From Chamaecyparis obtusa (taxonomy: Eukaryota > Streptophyta > Pinopsida > Cupressales > Cupressaceae): a DNA stretch of 64,000 nt. The stretch covers positions 49,725 through 113,724 of the forward strand of contig BSBK01007745.1 of the NCBI GenBank assembly GCA_027943335.1, written 5' to 3'. How positions within the stretch are numbered: position 1 is the first letter of the stretch; every line of letters begins with the position of its first letter. Under the pieces are notes generated by a model. That model saw only the letters and a list, made by a program, of their open reading frames with translations, ran no database searches and was not told the origin of the DNA. The translations under genes were made by a program, and so were the position numbers. Of the stretch, positions 58,078-64,000 are shown piece after piece.

Positions 58078-60140
58078 CTAGAAACAATTATAAGTATTTT
58101 TTATTAAAGGAAACCATGTATTGGAGGGATCTGAAACCCTTTCACAAAAAAATATCCCATAAGAAATAAACCAATAGTGAATCAAACATAGGACAACAAC
58201 AAAAAGTGAACAAACCCAAGAGTCCTTACATATTTTATAGAGGATTTTCTTTTTTTTTGGTATCAAATCTTCATCTATGCAATAAACCCTATTGAAAACA
58301 CTATCAATAGGCTTAAGACCTTTTCCCTTAATATAGATTCTTGTGGCTGGACTACAAAGAGAACCAAAGGCCACCCTAGAATATGTCATATGCTTCTTTG
58401 ATTGGACACTGCCAATAGTGGAATCAAAGGAACCCTTTGATAGACCATGGATCACCTCTTCTTGTGTATTTAACATCCTAGGACCATCATAATTGTTCTC
58501 ATTGTAGTACAGTTAACCATTGTGACTACCCTAAAATAAATTTCCAGTTTGGAAATTTCATCCTCCAATATTTTAATGCATTGTTCATGCCCCTCTTTTA
58601 AATTCTTGACCCCTTTGGCTAACTCTTTTGTAGTGGAAAGAATTTTGTCTACACTATGCACATTGGCCATGGTTAGAACACACCTATCCTTTAGGGGGAA
58701 AATTTATGACACTATCCACATAATCAGAGAAAAATAACCATTCATAATTATTCCTTAACATTCCTACCCTTATATACATTTTCATACACTTATCATCCCT
58801 CTTTTTTGGGGGAGTGTCTTTCCCCACATTCATATCAACATGGAGGTTTGTATCAAGATCATTAAAAAATGGAGGCTGCATAGTTTAAACCTCACCATAA
58901 TCAATATCTTTTCTAGGTTTTTTCACATGGGAATCTATTGAAAAGCCAAAGGGACTTAAATACCTTACTGCTACATTGAAACATAGGAAGAACCCCCACT
59001 TTTCCTTTTCCTTTTCCTTTTTCTTTTCCTTTTCCTTTTCCTTTTCCTTTCACATCACTACTAGGACAAAAGGGATAAGGGAAATACTCATCAGAAGGAT
59101 TATAGCCTAAAACCCCATCATTGGCTAAGATAATTTTAAGGTGCACCTTATCTTCCCTCTTAGGGTTTTTACATTTTCCAAAATGAATGTCACCATCATC
59201 CCTAGAGGGGAGATCTTCTAGCATCAAGGGGTACTCCTTCAAAAAATGGTTAACATCTTTCTTCGCTCTACCCATTTTGGGGATCTTTTGTATAGAGATT
59301 TCTTTTGCAAATTACATCATAAGGAGAATTAATCCCTCATGTAAAACTATAATTGAGGTGTTTCCTTGTGAACCTTTAAACTATGAGATAAGGATCAAAA
59401 GAGATAGAAGGGTAGTGAAATGCACTTACTAGAACTGATATGATTTACTATGATAAAATGATAGTTCAACAGGTTGTATAAGTGGCCATCAAGCATGACA
59501 TACCTGATGATAACTTCAACAATATCTATCCACAAAGGATTAATAAAATCCTTATCATATATGCCACCAAAATTCTTTATATCTTTGTCCCTCTCTACCT
59601 TTTCAAAGAATATCATCAATGCCTCATCTAAGCTCTTTTTATCCCTAAATAATTTTCTTTCCTATACCATAGTATAGGATACATCATCAATACCTTCTTC
59701 ATAAATCACCAACTTGATATCAAAGACCTTGAGAATCCCTTCCTCACAGCCCTCCATAAACACTATTGTAAACCATGGATCTAAGCCATGTAATTCCTCA
59801 ATATAGGCAGTAAGGCCTCCACCAAATAATTCACTTAAAACTTAAGCATTCTCCTACATTTTCGATAGATAATTGGATCCACATGGTTCCTATCTCCTCA
59901 CATGTTTCCAAAGGTAAAATAGAGTAGCCAGACCACCATGAAAGTAAACCAGTTATAATAAATAGAGATCATAAATACATTGGCATAATAATGCACAATT
60001 ATGAAGGATTGTCTTGTTACCATGCCACTTCGTACAGGCTTGGAGTTCAAAACCATTATTCCCAAAAAGGCCTCTAAACTAGCATCACTTACTATCATTT
60101 TGAATAAGTAATTAAATTTCTTGGGAGATGGTGTCATTTA
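58078..60140 (-). pseudogene. Unrecognised protein, decayed reading-frame cluster
   Basis: Consecutive minus-strand segments appear to be one former coding region: 60,137 (SPKKFNYLFKMIVSDASLEA), 59,619 (MIFFEKVERDKDIKNFGGIY then DKDFINPLWIDIVEVIIRYV), 59,275 (GRAKKDVNHFLKEYPLMLED and a KGKGKGKEKGKGKGK tract), 58,881 (KKRDDKCMKMYIRVGMLRNN then YEWLFFSDYVDSVINFPPKG), 58,670 (TTKELAKGVKNLKEGHEQCI, coiled coil) and 58,476. Stops and shifts separate them. The order and lack of pol motifs suggest a gymnosperm repeat-borne protein; function is unknown. Confidence 0.45.
58998..59051. repeat. (CCTTTT)n microsatellite
   Basis: About nine hexamer units with one interruption. On minus it encodes the Lys/Gly/Glu tract of the unrecognised protein. 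Confidence 0.9.
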
Positions 60141-60189
60141 CTCCCCATTGTTTCACATTAGATTGCACAACTCCTAAATTTCAAAACCC

Positions 60190-60440
60190 ATCTGCAATCG
60201 AATTACCTTCTTGGTAAATATGTGAAATCTTATATATTTGAAAGGATTTAATAAGCTTAAACAAACAAGTATCAAGGTTTTCTATCCTAGCGTGGATTTT
60301 GGGTCCCTTTTAGGCAGTTGATAAAATTGAATGAGTCACAGTCAGGCTAAATCTTTGCAAATCCTTGAGAAGCCACCATGTTTAGGCCAATGTAGGCTAC
60401 ATAAACCTCATCACAATGGTAAATTTTGACTAAGTGTTAT
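60190..60440 (-). pseudogene. RNase H fragment (RVT_3-type)
   Basis: The minus-strand reading across stops gives DSFNFINCLKGTQNPR, then an Ile/Tyr-rich stretch with DFTYLPRR and FDCRWVLKF. This resembles the second half of plant RNase H domains of the RVT_3 type (DS..II..L.G...P, then I.RE.N..AD.LA). It is isolated and strongly decayed. Confidence 0.45.
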
Positions 60441-60449
60441 TTTTGTAGA

Positions 60450-61380
60450 GTTTTAGAGTTTCCTAGTTTTTAGATACCAACCCTTGTCATTCCCAATCCC
60501 TAAAGCATAAACATTCATTAAAAGTATTAGTCCCTTTCATGTACTATAGTTTCAAACTTCTTCATCCATCGCTCCTTTCATACCCTTTCCTCTTTACCTT
60601 CACGTCCCATGATCCCTCAATTTATATTCCAAAAAGATACTAAGTATTGCAAGGTAAAACTTTCGGCCACATCCTAAATCAAGTACTCACTTCCAACAAA
60701 CTCCAAAACTTTAGAATTCAAACTTTTTAATCTTGAGAGTGCCAAGAATTGTAATTCAATTTTTTTTTAACTTATTATTGAAGTAATAAATATTTTTTTA
60801 TTTTATTGTTTGAATCAGTTCATAATTTTCTCCACTTCTCAAAAGTAAATTTCCTTTTGACAATATTCTAATTATCAATTAGAAGATGAGTTTGTGAACC
60901 TTCTAATAACCTTGAAAAATTTGTAATATTATATTGAATGTTTTATCAATTTTATTAAATTGTTTTAAAGATTTCCTAACTCATTGATGGCTTAGAAATG
61001 CTTCAAAAGTGCCAACATAATTGTAAGTATAATTATAAATTAAAGGAGTGATTTACCCAATACATTAGAATGCTAAAATGAGTGTCAATTAATAAAATGA
61101 TTAAAAAATAAGTGAAATAAGATCACAAAAACTAGAATACAAAGTGACATTTAAAAATTACTTTCAAATAGTGAGCACCAGAATTAATTCTTTGATTCTC
61201 AAATCAGTCCAACCCAACTCACTCCCATCTACTCACCATTCTTTTAAGTTAATTGTCGTACTTACTACCTACTCACTATTCTTTTAAAAATTACTTTCAA
61301 ATCTGTGAGCATCTTAGGTTTCTATTCTCGATGAATCTTGTTCTTGATGATACTTTTAAAATTATTGCAATGTTTTTCTA
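60450..61380. other. AT-rich stretch without recognisable gene
   Basis: No open frame or repeat of note. Near-duplicate phrases ACTCACCATTCTTTTAA and ACTCACTATTCTTTTAA occur at 61,232 and 61,273. Confidence 0.5.
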
Positions 61381-61619
61381 GAGGGTGCCTACCAATATAA
61401 CAACACACATAGGGCCCTTAACAATGTTGTATTCTTTTAACACTTTACAATATTCCTACTTATATTTCTCTCTGAACCATACTATTTATGTTTCCCTCCT
61501 AAGATGACTACCTCAAGCTCTATCAAACTTCTGCTTAACCATTTTCTTTTCATATTCATTCTTACTTTGGCAATGCAGAAGACGTTTAGATTCGTTCGAA
61601 TTAATGAGTCGCTTTACTT

Positions 61620-61835
61620 CACTGATTCTGTCCTAATTTTGGATACTAGAACGTTACTCCACGAATGGCCTTGAAAGGAACGTTAACATGCAAAGACCAA
61701 ACATAGTGCGAGGTTTCCATAATATCCATGCACGGCCGCCAGAAGATTTGCATAACTGACAATATACCTGTCACCTTAGTAGTACCGCCCCGAGCACGTC
61801 GTCCATGCCTGCTCAAGCCTATAAATCTACCTTCA
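61620..61835 (+). promoter_or_regulatory. Core promoter of dehydrin-like gene 2
   Basis: TATA box TATAAAT at 61,820-61,826. GCACGTC at 61,794-61,800 has the same 21-bp gap from ACGT to TATA as gene 1. GGAACGTTAACATGCAA at about 61,677 and AACGTTACTCCACG at about 61,650 are conserved. Gene 2 additionally has CGGCCGCC (a GCC-like core) at about 61,733. Confidence 0.65.
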
Positions 61836-61911
61836 CCTCCAACTGTTTTATCATACTCTTTCTACCTCAATCTTTTCTTTGTTTAGCTTATTTATTTGCT
61901 TGTGTGAAGTA

Positions 61912-62657
61912 ATGGGGGAAACAAATGCAAGAGAAGAGCAAGATGGTTTGATGAAAACTCTTTCTCCATCTGAAGTAACACTGGACCCAAATGAAGCAGA
62001 ACAGAAGGGTAGTGGTCTGTTTGTGAAGAAAAGTGAAGGGGAAACAAATGAGAAGCAAGATGATGGAAAGCAAAACGAAGAGAAAAAAAATGAGGAGCAG
62101 CATAATGCGTTGCCTGTGAGTTCGATTGAGGACCCCAAACAATCAAGTTATATTGAAGGAAAGCCACAGCAAGGGGATGTTATGGAAAATATTCCTGTGT
62201 GTGAAATAATAGTGGAGACAAATGAAGCAGATCAGAAGGATAGCGGGCTCTTTAGTCTGCCTGGGAAAGAGCACGAAGAGGGAACAAATGTTAACCCTGT
62301 GGCTGTGGTGGAGCTCAAGCAGCCCGGTGATAGTGAAGAGAAAACACATAACAAGGTTTTGATGACACAACTCCATCTCACAAGCAGCTGTTCTTCTGCC
62401 TTTCTATATTCTCTTAATTTCTCTATCAAACTTTTTCATTTGGATTATATTTTAAAATTTTTAAAGTTCACAGAAATAGGAAATTAATTTAACATAGTTT
62501 ATAGTTATATATGAATGTAATATTGGCATCTTTATGTTTGCAGGCTGGTGATGAGAAAGAGGGAGAAAAAGAAGGAGAAAACAAGACTAAAGAAAAGATT
62601 GTCGGACATACTGAAGAGAAGGCAGGCGAACAACGTGAAGAGAATAATGACGCTTAA
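61912..62657 (+). pseudogene. Dehydrin-like paralogue 2, splice donor altered
   Basis: Exon 1 begins at ATG 61,912 (MGETNAREEQDG). Residues 27-40 (NEAEQKGSGLFVKK) and 104-120 (NEADQKDSGLFSLPGKE) resemble the dehydrin F-segment. LHLTSSCSS is a weakened S-segment. Exon 2 (62,544-62,657, after TTTGCAG) stays open in phase 0 (GDEKEGEKEGENKTKEKIVG) with a K-segment-like TKEKIVG and ends at TAA. The position matching gene 1's GT donor (62,404) reads CT. Without splicing, translation stops at 62,487 and loses the K-like part. A GC donor at 62,398 would restore phase 0 (162 plus 37 codons), but its context is poor. It could be a living gene with a GC-AG intron, a truncated-protein gene or a young pseudogene. 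Confidence 0.7.
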
Positions 62658-62767
62658 AGACCACGAGAGAAATTTTGAAGAGAAATTATAGTGATTAGTC
62701 ATAATGTTTTGATTTGTGTTCGTTTCCTGATGCCTATGTGTGGAGAGCTTTTCTTGGATTTCTTAAT

Positions 62768-62773
62768 AATAAA
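62768..62773 (+). terminator. Polyadenylation signal of gene 2
   Basis: AATAAA, in the same conserved context as at gene 1. Confidence 0.55.
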
Positions 62774-62799
62774 TTAGCAAGCAACTGTAATACTTTTGA

Positions 62800-64000
62800 G
62801 CTTTTGCATTCAACTTATCTTTAAGATTATTTATCTTTTTCCATTGCTTTGTGCTAGTAAAATCATATTAGGAAGGACAAAAATATTATGCATTCAAAAG
62901 AAATTTTCTATATTTTATAGAAAATTAAAGTATATTATAATATAATTAATTTATTATTTGAAGATATTTAGTTTATGAATATTATTTATATTAAGATTTA
63001 TTTTTTAATTTTGATAGATTTAAAGTAATTCTAATAAATCAATTTCTTATAAATAATATTATATTCTTTTTAATTCATTATGAACATTTTGAAATAGTTT
63101 GGATGAGTTAAATTGCTAATATTTTGTAATTAATATGAATAATTGTATTACTTTTGGCTATTGTACATTAATAATACATTATTTTTTGTTACTTATATTT
63201 AAAATTTTTAAAATAAATCATTAATTTAAATTAACTAAAAAAATTAATATTTTTTACTATTATATTTCCATTTTATATATAGAAATAGTATAAATTTACC
63301 TTTCATTATTTTCTGTCCAACTTAAAATTATAATGAATACTAAAATGTCTCAAAATAATTGTCTCTCCTTTTTAAAGTTATTTATGTGATTGGTAATAAA
63401 ATGCTTACATATTGCTGATTTAGATGAAGATGTTCAAACCACAATCTTTGTAGAAATATCATTAATTTGGATAAAATCTATAAACTTTTTAAAACTAATC
63501 ACCAAGAAACTATAAGAATATGAAGAGAACATACTATTGTGGTGCCTGTATGGCATTTCAAAAGCATTCATAGAGATATTTTTGAGATGTGATTTACATA
63601 TATCACGTATGGCTTCAAGATCTGATTTCGTTGGCTGTTGTAAACATTGAAATTATTTTAATCGGAGTTGAGTTTTTATTACTATCCACAATTTATAGGC
63701 TATATCACCAGTCTTTTACATTTAGTAGTATACAAATATTTATAGTGATAAAAGATCTATTACTTAAATTGTATTAGACAAGATATTTTTTTGAAATTTA
63801 TAATAATGATTTTCTTTCTAATTGATTTATCAAATGTATTGGCTTTAGGTGTTCATGTAAATCTACACATGTACATATAGGATTTTCAATATTGTTGAAT
63901 TATAAGTTTGTATCTATAGTTTACATAAATCTAAGCTAATGTAATAGTAGGTTTCTTATTTACTACTAAATTTTCTGCTTTGCGCTAATCATGATAAATA
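62800..64000. other. AT-rich 3' flank of gene 2
   Basis: Nothing coding. 63,420-63,660 matches the 3' flank of gene 1. Confidence 0.6.

Larger units (their letters stand above)
61380..63700 (+). repeat. Segmental duplication, unit 2 (contains dehydrin-like gene 2)
   Basis: Counterpart of 33,840-36,660. Matching anchors are CTTTTCATATTCATTC at about 61,547, the whole promoter and gene, AATAATAAATTAG at about 62,765, and GGCATTTCAAAAGCAT at about 63,553. Confidence 0.75.

Noticed and set aside
1..64000. CRISPR arrays, operons, riboswitches or prokaryotic origins
   Set aside because: Nothing of this kind was seen; introns, LTR elements and LINEs show plant nuclear DNA.

Overview
This is plant nuclear DNA, most likely from a gymnosperm with a large genome (conifer-like). 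It is AT-rich and has almost no single-copy genes. Nearly every recognisable reading frame belongs to an old, nested transposable element. Two genes carry the dehydrin type of intron inside an S-segment. The organism call is an inference from overall character; no organelle or rDNA marker fixes the species.

Layout. 1-8.5 kb: 3' part of a minus-strand Ty3/gypsy element of Tat-related type (gag, protease, archaeal-type RNase H, reverse transcriptase, RNase H), broken in gag-pol by a terminal-inverted-repeat element that carries a captured fragment of a mitochondrial-type ribosomal protein L7/L12 gene. 9-26.3 kb: a mosaic of AT-rich repeats, three decayed copies of one unrecognised multi-domain protein family (10.3-13.7, 15.9-16.7 and 20.2-23.9 kb, all minus), a 1.7-kb retroposed insertion with a 14-bp target duplication, and inverted arms at 14.8-15.2 and 25.2-26.3 kb. 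27.7-33.5 kb: a decayed copia 5' end holding a very small TRIM-like element (336 bp), then a minus-strand L1-type LINE.

33.8-36.7 and 61.4-63.7 kb: two copies of one duplicated host segment, each with a plus-strand dehydrin-like gene, a conserved promoter and a shared 3' flank. The first gene looks intact (two exons, 222 codons). The second has lost the GT donor at the equivalent position.

Between the two genes lies a transposon nest. A 15.4-kb minus-strand element with 2.8-kb LTRs (36,810-52,178) encodes only a gag-like protein. A 6.9-kb copia element (40,249-47,104; perfect 5-bp target duplication) sits inside it, and a 957-bp TIR element (45,043-45,999) sits inside the copia gag gene. Further on are a tandem array of about 363-bp units carrying a 5S rRNA-like segment (Cassandra-type, 55.9-57.9 kb), a decayed minus-strand reading-frame cluster of unknown family (58.1-60.1 kb) and a LINE RNase H fragment.

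The best leads are the dehydrin pair with its F-segment-like internal repeats, the imperfect palindromes in the long LTRs whose inner arms vary together, the minimal TRIM, the L12 gene capture and the unrecognised protein family.
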